Assembly (NCBI RefSeq): GCF_008369065.1
Contig: NZ_VDFC01000046.1
Span: forward strand, 839,939-878,104
Length of the DNA: 38,166 nt
Direction: 5' to 3'
Origin: Streptomyces apricus
Lineage (GTDB): Bacteria > Actinomycetota > Actinomycetes > Streptomycetales > Streptomycetaceae
Below are positions 13,625 to 20,916 of the stretch, in pieces (the first letter of the stretch is position 1; each line of letters begins with the position of its first letter). Both the position numbers and the translations under genes were made by a program. The notes under the pieces were generated by a model. The model saw only the letters and a list, made by a program, of their open reading frames with translations, was not told the DNA's origin and did not search any database.

Positions 13625-14629
13625 TCAGCTCGCGAGCTGCTGCTCGTTGCGGGCCAGCCAGCGCCGGTAGACGGAGGTGAAGACGATCAGGATGGACAGC
13701 AGCAGGACGCCGTACGCGGCGGACTGCGCGTAGTCGCGCGGCTGCTGGCCGAAGCCCAGCTGGTAGGCCCAGGTGACGAGGATCTGCGCGTCCGGCGCGG
13801 TGTTGCCGAACAGCAGGAAGATGATCGCGAACTGGTTGAACGTCCAGATGATGCCGAGCAGCACGACGGTGGAGCTGACGGACCGCAGGCCCGGCAGGGT
13901 CACGTGCCGGAAGCGCTGCCAGGCGTTGGCGCCGTCCATCTCGGCCGCCTCGTACAGGACGGCGTCGATGGACTGCAGTCCGCCGAGCAGCGAGACCATC
14001 ATGAACGGCACGCCGCACCAGGTGTTGACCATGATCGCGGCGAACCGCTGCCAGAAGGTGTCCTCCAGCCAGAGCGGCGACGGCAGGTGCACCGCGTCCA
14101 GCAGGGAGTTGATGATGCCGGCGTCGGCGAGCATGAAGCGCCAGCCGAAGACGGTGACGAAGGTCGGCACGGCCCACGGCAGGACGAGTATCAGCCGGTA
14201 GAGGGTGCGGCCGCGCAGCTTCTGGTTGAGCAGCAGCGCGAGCCCGAGCCCGATGGCGTAGTGGAGCAGCACGCACAGCGCCGTCCACACGATCGTCCAG
14301 ACGAAGTGCGACCAGAAGCGGTCGTAGGCGGTGGGGCCCCAGAGGATGTCGGCGTAGTTGTCCAGGCCGATGAACTCGTAGGTGGCGTCGATGTGGTTGA
14401 CGCCGATCGTGCGGGCCGAGTTGAGGCTGGTGGCGTCGGTGAACGTCAGGTAGATGCCGCGCACCAGCGGATAGAGCACCAGCACACCGAGCACGACGAC
14501 CACCGGGGCGGTCATCGCGTACGCGTACCAGTACTTCTGGTACGCGTGCTTCAGGCGCTGCAGCGGACCGGGGCGCGGGGCCCGGTCACCGCGGCGCTTG
14601 CCGGTCGCGCGGTCGACGACGACTGTCAT
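13625..14629 (-). CDS. malF: Maltose/maltodextrin ABC transporter permease MalF
   Basis: A 334-residue inner-membrane permease. A basic N-terminus (KRRGDRAPRPG) precedes the first hydrophobic segment (TAPVVVVLGVLVLYPLVRG); five more follow. The EAA loop is YEAAEMDGANAWQRFRHV. It has the short first periplasmic loop of Gram-positive sugar permeases, not the large loop of enterobacterial MalF. The ATG at 14629 has AAGG upstream. It is separated from malE by 108 bp containing a 19-bp perfect hairpin, so malF and malG are probably expressed below malE. Confidence 0.93.
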   Translation of the reverse strand: MTVVVDRATGKRRGDRAPRPGPLQRLKHAYQKYWYAYAMTAPVVVVLGVLVLYPLVRGIYLTFTDATSLNSARTIGVNHIDATYEFIGLDNYADILWGPTAYDRFWSHFVWTIVWTALCVLLHYAIGLGLALLLNQKLRGRTLYRLILVLPWAVPTFVTVFGWRFMLADAGIINSLLDAVHLPSPLWLEDTFWQRFAAIMVNTWCGVPFMMVSLLGGLQSIDAVLYEAAEMDGANAWQRFRHVTLPGLRSVSSTVVLLGIIWTFNQFAIIFLLFGNTAPDAQILVTWAYQLGFGQQPRDYAQSAAYGVLLLSILIVFTSVYRRWLARNEQQLAS

Positions 14630-14689
14630 GGTTCGACACCTTCTGGGGAATTCAGGGACTGGTCGGCAGGCCTGTCACGGGTACGGCCG

Positions 14690-14731
14690 GTGGCCGCCGG
14701 ACCGTCCCGCCGGGGACGGTCCGGCGGCCAC
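14690..14731 (-). terminator. Intra-operon 19-bp hairpin between malE and malF
   Basis: 14690-14708 is perfectly complementary to 14713-14731, with a 4-nt loop. The hairpin begins 6 bp after the malE stop codon and has no T-run. A structure like this can act as a partial terminator or as a 3' end stabiliser of malE mRNA, giving more binding protein than permease. Confidence 0.7.
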
Positions 14732-14737
14732 CCGGGC

Positions 14738-16012
14738 TCACTTGCTGAAGTCCGGGACCAGCTTGGCGATCGCGGTCTCCGCGTTGCCCAGGCCCTTGTC
14801 GAGGGACACCTTGCCGCCGGCGATCTTCGGCAGCTCGTCGTCGAGCGGACCCCACAGGGAGCTGTACTCGGGCAGCGCCGGGCGCGGCTGGGCGGCGGAG
14901 AGCACGCCCTGGTAGCCGGCGATCCCCGGGTCGGACTTGACCTCGGTGGTGTAGGCGTCCTCGCGCGTCGGCAGCGTGGAGTTCTTCAGGGCGACGGTCT
15001 CCTGGGACTTCGCCGAGGTCATGAACTTCAGGAACTTCAGCGAGGCCTCCTGGTGGGCCTTGTCCGAGCCCGCGTACACCGAGAGGTTGTGGCCGCCGGT
15101 CGGGGCGCCCGCCTCACCGGTGGAGCCGGCCGGGACGGTGGCGATGCCGAGGTTGCCCTTGTCCTTGAAGGCCGAGCCCTTGTAGAAGTTCGTGATCTCC
15201 CACGGGCCCTGGATGATCGAGGCGACCTTGCCGTTGACGAAGGCGTCCTGGATGTGGGCGTACGCGTCGGCGGTGGTGTCGGCCTTGTGCAGGCCCTTGC
15301 CGTCGAACAGGCCCTGCCAGGTCTTGTAGCCCTTGACCGCCTCGGGCGACTTGACGGTGATCTTCTTGGCCTCGGCGTCGACGGTGTCGGTGCCCTCGCC
15401 GTGCAGGAAGGACTGCGCGTAGTAGGCCTGGGTGGAGCCCCAGTAGCCGTCGACGCCCGTCTTGCCCTTGATGGTCGCGGCGTCCGCCTTGAGGTCGTCC
15501 CAGGTGGTGGGCGCCCCGTCGAGGCCGGCCTTCTCGAAGAGGGCCTTGTTGTAGACCAGCGCGAGGGTGTCGGTGACCAGCGGCACACCGTACGTCTTGC
15601 CCTCGTACTTGGCCTGCTCGATCAGGCTGGGCTGGAACTTGTCCTGCTCCGCGAGGGCCTCGGTGCCGTCGAGCGGCAGGAAGAAGCCCTTCTTGGCGAA
15701 GGCGGGGGTCCAGCCGACCTCGGACCGCAGGATGTCCGGGGCGCCCTTGGAGCCGGCGGCGGTGTCGAACTTGTTCTGCGCCTGGTCGAAGGGCACGTTG
15801 ACGTACTTGACCTTGATGTCCGGGTTGGCCTTCTCGAATTCCTTCACGAGGGCCTTGTACGTCGGCGCCTCGTTGGTGGCGTTGGACGTGTCCCACCACG
15901 TGAGGGTGACCGGGCCGCCCGCCTTGCCGCTGTCGTCGCCGTCTCCGCCGCAGGCCGTCGCCGCGAGGGCGAGGGACGCCACCAGTGCGGTGGTCGCTAT
16001 GCCACGCCGCAT
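14738..16012 (-). CDS. malE: Maltose/maltodextrin-binding lipoprotein MalE
   Basis: A 424-residue extracellular solute-binding lipoprotein. MRRG, a hydrophobic core and the lipobox ATAC place the lipidated Cys at about residue 24. The mature protein starts with a Gly/Asp-rich linker and then VTLTWWDTSN. The family 1 pattern continues with LVKEFEKANPDIKVKYVNVP, and YNKALFEKAGLDGAPTTWDD is typical of maltose-type binding proteins. It delivers maltose and maltodextrins to MalFG. The start is fixed by AAGGAG 5 nt before the ATG at 16012; the frame stays open upstream but has no ribosome site there. It is transcribed away from malR, across several CTTGCA/TGCAAG motifs. Confidence 0.94.
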   Translation of the reverse strand: MRRGIATTALVASLALAATACGGDGDDSGKAGGPVTLTWWDTSNATNEAPTYKALVKEFEKANPDIKVKYVNVPFDQAQNKFDTAAGSKGAPDILRSEVGWTPAFAKKGFFLPLDGTEALAEQDKFQPSLIEQAKYEGKTYGVPLVTDTLALVYNKALFEKAGLDGAPTTWDDLKADAATIKGKTGVDGYWGSTQAYYAQSFLHGEGTDTVDAEAKKITVKSPEAVKGYKTWQGLFDGKGLHKADTTADAYAHIQDAFVNGKVASIIQGPWEITNFYKGSAFKDKGNLGIATVPAGSTGEAGAPTGGHNLSVYAGSDKAHQEASLKFLKFMTSAKSQETVALKNSTLPTREDAYTTEVKSDPGIAGYQGVLSAAQPRPALPEYSSLWGPLDDELPKIAGGKVSLDKGLGNAETAIAKLVPDFSK

Positions 16013-16145
16013 GAGTTCTCCTTGAGGGTGAAAGCCCGTGTCCTGGGGGAACGGCCCCGTCCGCCGTCCCCGCCGATTCGCCGGCCGCACCGTTGCCGCC
16101 GCCGGGCGACGTGAACGTAACAGCGATGTAAGCGGCGCGAAAGAC

Positions 16146-16166
16146 CTTGCAGCAAAAAAATGCAAG
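16146..16166. promoter_or_regulatory. MalR operator O1, malE side
   Basis: Inverted half-sites CTTGCA (16146-16151) and TGCAAG (16161-16166), separated by a 9-bp A-rich spacer that itself begins GCAA. It lies about 135 bp upstream of the malE start codon, where it could block the malE promoter. Confidence 0.65.
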
Positions 16167-16251
16167 ACCGGCAGACAGTTACCCCGCCGTAACCTCCGCT
16201 CGACCGCCCCGAGGCCGTGTCCCAGGCGGTTCAGCGGGGGTGGGGGCCCTG

Positions 16252-16320
16252 TGCAAGACTCTGCAAGCTCTTGCCATACCGGTCGGTCCCGAGGATCATC
16301 GACCCCTCGGTGCCTTGCAG
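16252..16320. promoter_or_regulatory. Further MalR half-sites near malR
   Basis: TGCAAG at 16252-16257, CTGCAAG at 16261-16267, CTTGC at 16270-16274 and CTTGCAG at 16314-16320. The first three form a direct plus inverted cluster within 23 bp. The density suggests cooperative binding, looping to the site at 16146, and autoregulation of malR. Confidence 0.5.
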
Positions 16321-16472
16321 GACCCACCCCGTCCGCGCGGGCGCCGGCGGCCGACCACGACCACCCCGCCGACCAGAATCACGAGGGACCGCGATGACGC
16401 AGCAGCCCGGAGCGGGCCGTCCAACTGCCCGTACACGGCGTTCGGTCGGTGGGCAACGCGATTCCCGGCCGG

Positions 16473-16486
16473 TACAGTCCAATCCC
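16473..16486 (+). promoter_or_regulatory. Candidate leaderless promoter of malR
   Basis: TACAGT at 16473-16478 is a good -10 match, 8 bp before the GTG at 16487. No ribosome site precedes that GTG. The 16013-16486 interval contains only these operators and the malE promoter region. Confidence 0.35.
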
Positions 16487-17536
16487 GTGACCACACGGCT
16501 TGCCGACATCGCAGCGCAGGCGGGGGTGAGCGAAGCGACCGTCAGCCGCGTCCTGAACGGGAAGCCGGGCGTCGCCGCCACCACGCGCCAGTCCGTCCTC
16601 GCCGCCCTCGACGTGCTGGGCTACGAACGGCCCGTGCGGCTGCGGCAGCGCAGCGAAGGCCTCGTCGGGCTGATAACCCCGGAGCTGGAGAACCCCATAT
16701 TCCCGGCCCTGGCCCAGGTCATCGGCCAGGCACTGACCCGGCAGGGCTACACCCCGGTCCTCGCCACCCAGACCCCGGGCGGCTCCACCGAGGACGAGCT
16801 GACCGAGATGCTGGTCGACCGGGGGGTCGCCGGCATCATCTTCGTCTCGGGCCTGCACGCGGACACCTCCGCGGACATGCAGCGCTACGAGCAACTGCGC
16901 GGGCAGGGAGTGCCGTTCGTCCTCGTCGACGGTTTCTCGCCCAAGGTGCAGGCCCCCTTCATCTCGCCCGACGACCGCGCGGCGATGGCCCTCGCGGTCA
17001 CCCACCTCGTCTCGCTCGGCCACACCGGGATCGGCCTCGCGCTCGGGCCCAAGCGGTTCGTCCCGGTGCAGCGCAAGATCGAGGGCTTCGTCCGCACCAT
17101 GCAGGACCTGCTGGGTCTGGCCACGGACGACATCGAGCAGCGCCTGGTCCAGCACTCGCTGTACACGCTGGAGGGCGGGCAGGCGGCCACGGCGGCGCTC
17201 ATCGACCGCGGCTGCACGGCGATCGTCTGCGCGAGCGACATGATGGCGCTGGGTGCGATACGCACGGCGCGCCAGCGCGGTCTCGAAGTGCCCGACGACA
17301 TCTCCGTCGTCGGGTTCGACGACTCCCCGCTGATCGCCTTCACCGACCCGCCCCTGACCACGGTCCGCAAGCCGGTCCCGGCCATGGGCCAGGCCGCGGT
17401 GCGCACGCTGCTGGAGGAGATCGGCGGGACGCCCGCGCCCCACAGCGAGTTCGTGTTCATGCCGGAGCTGGTGGTGCGCGGATCGACGGCTTCGGCCCCC
17501 GGGGACCGCAACCGCGCCCAGGACCGCGTCCAGTAG
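16487..17536 (+). CDS. malR: LacI-family maltose operon repressor MalR
   Basis: A 349-residue LacI/GalR repressor. Residues 1-50 contain the HTH RLADIAAQAGVSEATVSRVL and the hinge helix region. The rest is a periplasmic-binding-like effector domain with GLITPELENPIFPALAQVIG, GVAGIIFVSGLH, CASDMMALGAI and VVGFDDSPL. It should bind CTTGCA/TGCAAG sites at malE and the amylase genes and release them when maltodextrin accumulates. The GTG at 16487 puts the HTH at the normal N-terminal distance. An ATG at 16394 in the same frame (GAGGG upstream) would add 31 Arg/Gln-rich residues and is possible. It is divergent from malE. Confidence 0.9.
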   Translation: MTTRLADIAAQAGVSEATVSRVLNGKPGVAATTRQSVLAALDVLGYERPVRLRQRSEGLVGLITPELENPIFPALAQVIGQALTRQGYTPVLATQTPGGSTEDELTEMLVDRGVAGIIFVSGLHADTSADMQRYEQLRGQGVPFVLVDGFSPKVQAPFISPDDRAAMALAVTHLVSLGHTGIGLALGPKRFVPVQRKIEGFVRTMQDLLGLATDDIEQRLVQHSLYTLEGGQAATAALIDRGCTAIVCASDMMALGAIRTARQRGLEVPDDISVVGFDDSPLIAFTDPPLTTVRKPVPAMGQAAVRTLLEEIGGTPAPHSEFVFMPELVVRGSTASAPGDRNRAQDRVQ

Positions 17537-17653
17537 GTGACGCCCTCGTGCGCAGGGAGTAGTGCTTCACCTACCTCAGGTGTAGGACGTGCGGCCCGGA
17601 CCCACCCAAGGGATGATCGGTGGGGAAAGGCTCATCTGGCAGACTCTGTCCCT

Positions 17654-18508
17654 ATGGGTGAGAGCACCGTGACGACACTGGAAGGCCAGGAGCAGGCCCC
17701 TCCACAGCCCGTCGCGGACGAGGCGCACGGCAGCGCGGGACACCGTCTCCTGCGGCGGATGCGTACGCCCCGCCGCCCCCGGCTCTGGTTCGAGGTCCTG
17801 CTCGTCGCAGTCAGTTACTGGACCTATTCACTGATCCGCAACGCGGTCCCGGAGCAGCGCACCCAGGCGCTGGAGAACGCCGACTGGCTCTGGGAGCTGG
17901 AGCACCACCTCGGCATCGCCGTCGAGGAGTCGGTCAACCATGCCGTGAACTCGGTGACTTGGCTGATCGTGGGCATGAACTACTACTACGCGACGCTGCA
18001 CTTCGTGGTGACCATCGGCGTCCTGGCGTGGCTCTACCGCAGCCATCCGGGCCGGTACGCGGCGACGCGCACGGTCCTGTTCGCCACCACCGGTGTGGCC
18101 CTGGTCGGTTACTACCTGTATCCGCTCGCTCCCCCGCGCCTGATGAACGGCAACGACTTCATCGACACGGTCGTGGTCCACCAGACCTGGGGCTCGATGG
18201 CGTCCGGCGACCTGAAGAGCATGTCGAACCAGTACGCCGCGATGCCGTCCATGCACATCGGCTGGTCGCTGTGGTGCGGCCTCACGATCTTCGCGCTGGC
18301 CTCGGTCCCCTGGGTGCGGGTCCTCGGCCTGCTCTACCCCACCGCGACCCTGGTGGTCATCGTCGCCACCGCCAACCACTTCTGGCTGGACGCGGTGGGC
18401 GGCATGGCCTGCCTGGCGTTCGGCTACGGGGTCACGCGGGTCTGGTACGGGGCGCTCCCCCACGCGCTGCCGCGCTCGGTGCCGGCCGGCACGGTACGCC
18501 TCAGGTGA
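17654..18508 (+). CDS. PAP2-superfamily membrane phosphatase/phosphotransferase
   Basis: A 284-residue integral membrane protein with about five to six hydrophobic segments (e.g. SVTWLIVGMNYYYATLHFVV and RVLGLLYPTATLVVIVATA). The PAP2 signature is split as usual: PSMHIGWSLW carries the catalytic-site His, and NHFWLDAVGGM carries the second His and Asp. This spacing is that of the Aur1/Ipt1-like PAP2 group, so a lipid phosphate or phosphatidylinositol-type head-group reaction at the membrane is likely; the substrate is unknown. The start is uncertain. The ATG at 17654 has a -10-like CAGACT 8 bp upstream; a GTG at 17668 has GTGAGAG upstream. It converges on the GntR gene. Confidence 0.82.
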   Translation: MGESTVTTLEGQEQAPPQPVADEAHGSAGHRLLRRMRTPRRPRLWFEVLLVAVSYWTYSLIRNAVPEQRTQALENADWLWELEHHLGIAVEESVNHAVNSVTWLIVGMNYYYATLHFVVTIGVLAWLYRSHPGRYAATRTVLFATTGVALVGYYLYPLAPPRLMNGNDFIDTVVVHQTWGSMASGDLKSMSNQYAAMPSMHIGWSLWCGLTIFALASVPWVRVLGLLYPTATLVVIVATANHFWLDAVGGMACLAFGYGVTRVWYGALPHALPRSVPAGTVRLR

Positions 18509-18514
18509 CCTGAG
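18500..18514. repeat. Perfect palindrome at convergent gene ends
   Basis: CTCAGGT-G-ACCTGAG includes the stop codon of the PAP2 gene and ends 9 bp before the stop of the convergent GntR gene. The loop is too short for a classic terminator stem, though inner pairs could open. Confidence 0.4.
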
Positions 18515-18523
18515 CGGCGGGGA

Positions 18524-19216
18524 TCAGGCGTCCGGGTCCGGCTCGCCGGCCAGCGCCGCGGCGGTCAGGGTGAGGTGCCGGACCAGGACCGCGGCCGCGG
18601 TGTCGGCGTCGCGGGCCAGCGCCGCCTCCTCCAGCATGCGGTGCTCCTTCGCGGCGTCCCGGCCGGGGGCGCGCAGCGCCGACCAGCGGCGGGCCAGCTC
18701 GCTCGCGGTCCACAGCCGGTCGAAGGTCTCCAGCAGCACGGGGTTGCCGCACCCCTCCAGCAGCGTGCGGTGGAACACCCGGTGCGCCTCGGACCAGGCC
18801 TCGGTGTAGTACTCGCCCTCCTCCGGCAGATAGGCCGGGGTGCGGACCAGGCGGTGGTGGGCGGCGCGCACCCGGGCCTCCCAGTCGACGTCGCCGCGCT
18901 CGACGGACATCCGCAGCACGGCCGGTTCGACGGTCCGGCGGGCCTCCGCGATCTCCTGCCACCGGCGGTCGGAGAAGGACGGGACCGCGAACCCGCGGTT
19001 GGGCAGCCGGTCGGCGAGCCCCTCCCCGACCAGCCGCACGAGCGCCTCGCGCGCGACCGCCAGGCTCACGCCCTGCTCCTTGGCGAGGTCCTGCGGTTTC
19101 AGGGCGGCGCCGGGGGCGTGCTCCCCGCGCATGATCGCGTCCCGCAGGTGTGCGTGGACCTGCTCGGAGAGCATCTGCTTCCCGGCGGGAGCCGGACCGT
19201 GAGACGTGGCAGTCAT
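18524..19216 (-). CDS. GntR-family regulator, FadR/FCD type
   Basis: A 230-residue regulator. Residues about 15-80 form the winged helix (LSEQVHAHLRDAIMRGEHAP, then KPQDLAKEQGVSLAVAREAL and the wing GLADRLPNRGFAV). The C-terminal FCD domain (about 95-220) is helical, with the metal-site pattern FHRTLLEGCGNPVL, and LVRHLTLTA near the end. FCD regulators usually sense organic acids or sugar acids; the ligand is not evident. The start at 19216 has GAGG upstream. A palindrome 26 bp before the start codon is a good autoregulatory operator. The divergent PEBP-family gene may share it. Confidence 0.9.
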   Translation of the reverse strand: MTATSHGPAPAGKQMLSEQVHAHLRDAIMRGEHAPGAALKPQDLAKEQGVSLAVAREALVRLVGEGLADRLPNRGFAVPSFSDRRWQEIAEARRTVEPAVLRMSVERGDVDWEARVRAAHHRLVRTPAYLPEEGEYYTEAWSEAHRVFHRTLLEGCGNPVLLETFDRLWTASELARRWSALRAPGRDAAKEHRMLEEAALARDADTAAAVLVRHLTLTAAALAGEPDPDA

Positions 19217-19241
19217 GGCCTCAGCATAGACGATCCTGTAG

Positions 19242-19253
19242 ATAATCGATTAT
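19242..19253. promoter_or_regulatory. Candidate GntR operator
   Basis: ATAATCGATTAT is a perfect 12-bp palindrome and an A/T island in very GC-rich DNA. It is framed by TGTAG on the left and TACTG on the right, between the divergent GntR and PEBP genes. Confidence 0.5.
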
Positions 19254-19369
19254 TACTGCTACTGTCGATTCTGTACGGCCGACTGACCGACGCCTGAGCG
19301 CCGGCTGACCGCCGACCGACCGGCGCGGCGTCTTCGCGCTGCCCGGCACCCGTCCTGAGAGGAACATCC

Positions 19370-19918
19370 GTGCACGCCAACGACCCCTTCGCCCGCCTCC
19401 CCGAGGCCGCGTCCTTCACCGTCACCAGCACCGCCGTCGCCGACGGGGCCCCCTGGCCGCCCGAGCAGCGCGCCTCGGGCCTGCCCGGCGGCAAGGACCT
19501 CTCCCCGCAGCTGTCCTGGAGCGGCGCCCCGGACGGCACCAGGAGCTACGCCGTGACCGTCTACGACCCCGACGCCCCCACCGGGTCCGGGTTCTGGCAC
19601 TGGGCGGTCGCCGACATCCCCGCCACCGTCACCGAGCTGCCCGAGGGCGCCGGCGACGACATGGGCACGGGCCTGCCCGAGGGCGCGTACCAGCTGCCCA
19701 ACGACGCCCGGCTGGCCCGCTACCTGGGCGCCGCCCCGCCGGCCGGGCACGGCCCGCACCGCTACTTCGTCGTGGTGCACGCCCTCGACACCGCGTCCGT
19801 CGGCGTCCCGGCCGACGCCACCCCGGCCTTCCTCGGCTTCACCATGGCCGGTCACACCCTCGGCCGCGCGGTGCTGACCGCGACCGCCGAGACCACCGCC
19901 GACGGGACCGCCGCCTGA
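19370..19918 (+). CDS. YbhB/YbcL family Raf kinase inhibitor-like protein (PEBP)
   Basis: A 182-residue cytoplasmic protein of the phosphatidylethanolamine-binding superfamily. It has the conserved core [20 protein letters not shown], then [20 protein letters not shown]. Further on are [13 protein letters not shown] and [19 protein letters not shown], all in the usual order. Bacterial members bind small anionic ligands, and their roles are mostly undefined. The GTG at 19370 has GAGAGGA 6 nt upstream. It is divergent from the GntR regulator and is followed after 31 bp by an SCO6745-like gene, suggesting a two-gene operon under that regulator. Confidence 0.9.
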   Translation: MHANDPFARLPEAASFTVTSTAVADGAPWPPEQRASGLPGGKDLSPQLSWSGAPDGTRSYAVTVYDPDAPTGSGFWHWAVADIPATVTELPEGAGDDMGTGLPEGAYQLPNDARLARYLGAAPPAGHGPHRYFVVVHALDTASVGVPADATPAFLGFTMAGHTLGRAVLTATAETTADGTAA

Positions 19919-19949
19919 CGGCGGGGTCCGACTCCCGGGAGAACCCACC

Positions 19950-20837
19950 GTGACCCACCTCGACGACCGTCCCGGCGCCGTCCGCGTCGGCGGCGGTCCG
20001 ACGGACCTGAGCGCCGTCCGCGAAATCGGCGACGCCGTGAGCGCGGCGCACCTGTTCACCTACCTCGTGCCCGAGACCGCCGAGGCGGCCGCCGGGCTCG
20101 GGGTGACCGGCCGGGGACCGGCGTACCTGGCGTTCCGGTCGGCCGCGCTGGGCGCGGTCCCCTGGCAGGTCGTGCTCGCGGCCTTCTACAACTTCAGCCC
20201 CCGGGCGGTACGGGCCATGGAGGGCGTGTGGGACGCCGCGCCGCCCGGGCGGTGGCAGGCCGCCCGCTTCTCGGCCGCCGGGCGGGCGATGCGGCGGGTC
20301 GGCGTGCGCCTCACGGCCGGGCACCTGGCCGAGGCGCGCTCGCTGATCGACCCGGTCGTGGCCGGCGCCGACTTCGCCGGCAAGGTGCTGGCCGCCGCGA
20401 ACGCGTCGGTCGCGCTGCCGGCCGATCCGCTCGTCGCGCTGTGGCAGCAGATCACGGTGGCGCGCGAGTGGCGCGGCGACGCGCATCTCGTCGTGCTCGC
20501 CGACCACGGCCTCGGGCCGTGCGACTGCCTCGTCCTGCACACCGCGGCGGGCGGCCTCCCGGTGCCCGTCGCCCGGGCCACCCGCCGGTGGGACGACCGG
20601 GAGTGGGCCGCGGCGACGGCCCGCCTCGCCGCGCGCGGCTGGCTCGACCGCGACGGCGTCCTGACCGGCTCCGGCCGTGCGGCGCGCGAGCGGATCGAGG
20701 CGGAGACGGACGAGCACTGCGCCGCGCTCTGGGCGCCGATCGGCACCGCGGGCGCCCGCCGCCTCGCCGAGCTCCTCGCGCCGATCACCGAGGCGTTCAC
20801 GGCGGCGGGGACGTTCCGGGGCATCCGCCCGGCCTAG
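19950..20837 (+). CDS. SCO6745-like family protein (function unknown)
   Basis: A 295-residue Ala-rich protein without signal or membrane segments. It resembles, from memory, the actinobacterial SCO6745/SalK-like family: an N-terminal helical part containing YLVPETAEAAAGLGVTGRG and YLAFRSAALGAVPWQVVLAA, and a central HLVVLADHGLGPCDCLVLH. A C-terminal winged-helix-like segment (WAAATARLAARGWLDRDGVL, then GRAARERIEAETD) reads like a MarR-type helix and wing. Whether it binds DNA is unknown. The GTG start has GGGAG 8 nt upstream. It is downstream of the PEBP gene and convergent with glnE. Confidence 0.7.
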   Translation: MTHLDDRPGAVRVGGGPTDLSAVREIGDAVSAAHLFTYLVPETAEAAAGLGVTGRGPAYLAFRSAALGAVPWQVVLAAFYNFSPRAVRAMEGVWDAAPPGRWQAARFSAAGRAMRRVGVRLTAGHLAEARSLIDPVVAGADFAGKVLAAANASVALPADPLVALWQQITVAREWRGDAHLVVLADHGLGPCDCLVLHTAAGGLPVPVARATRRWDDREWAAATARLAARGWLDRDGVLTGSGRAARERIEAETDEHCAALWAPIGTAGARRLAELLAPITEAFTAAGTFRGIRPA

Positions 20838-20879
20838 GCGTACGACTGCGGGCCGGGGTGTCCGTCCAGCCTGAGTCTG

Positions 20880-20905
20880 CCGTTGCGGGGCCGGTCCCGG
20901 AACGG
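20880..20905. terminator. Bidirectional terminator between SCO6745-like gene and glnE
   Basis: CCGTT/AACGG outer arms and CGGG/CCCG inner arms around a 6-8 nt loop, in the 79-bp gap between convergent genes. Confidence 0.5.
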
Positions 20906-20916
20906 CGGGTCCGGCG

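Noticed and set aside
17560..17592. CACCT/AGGTG hairpin as malR terminator
   Set aside because: The stem is only 5 bp with a 5-nt loop; too weak to call.
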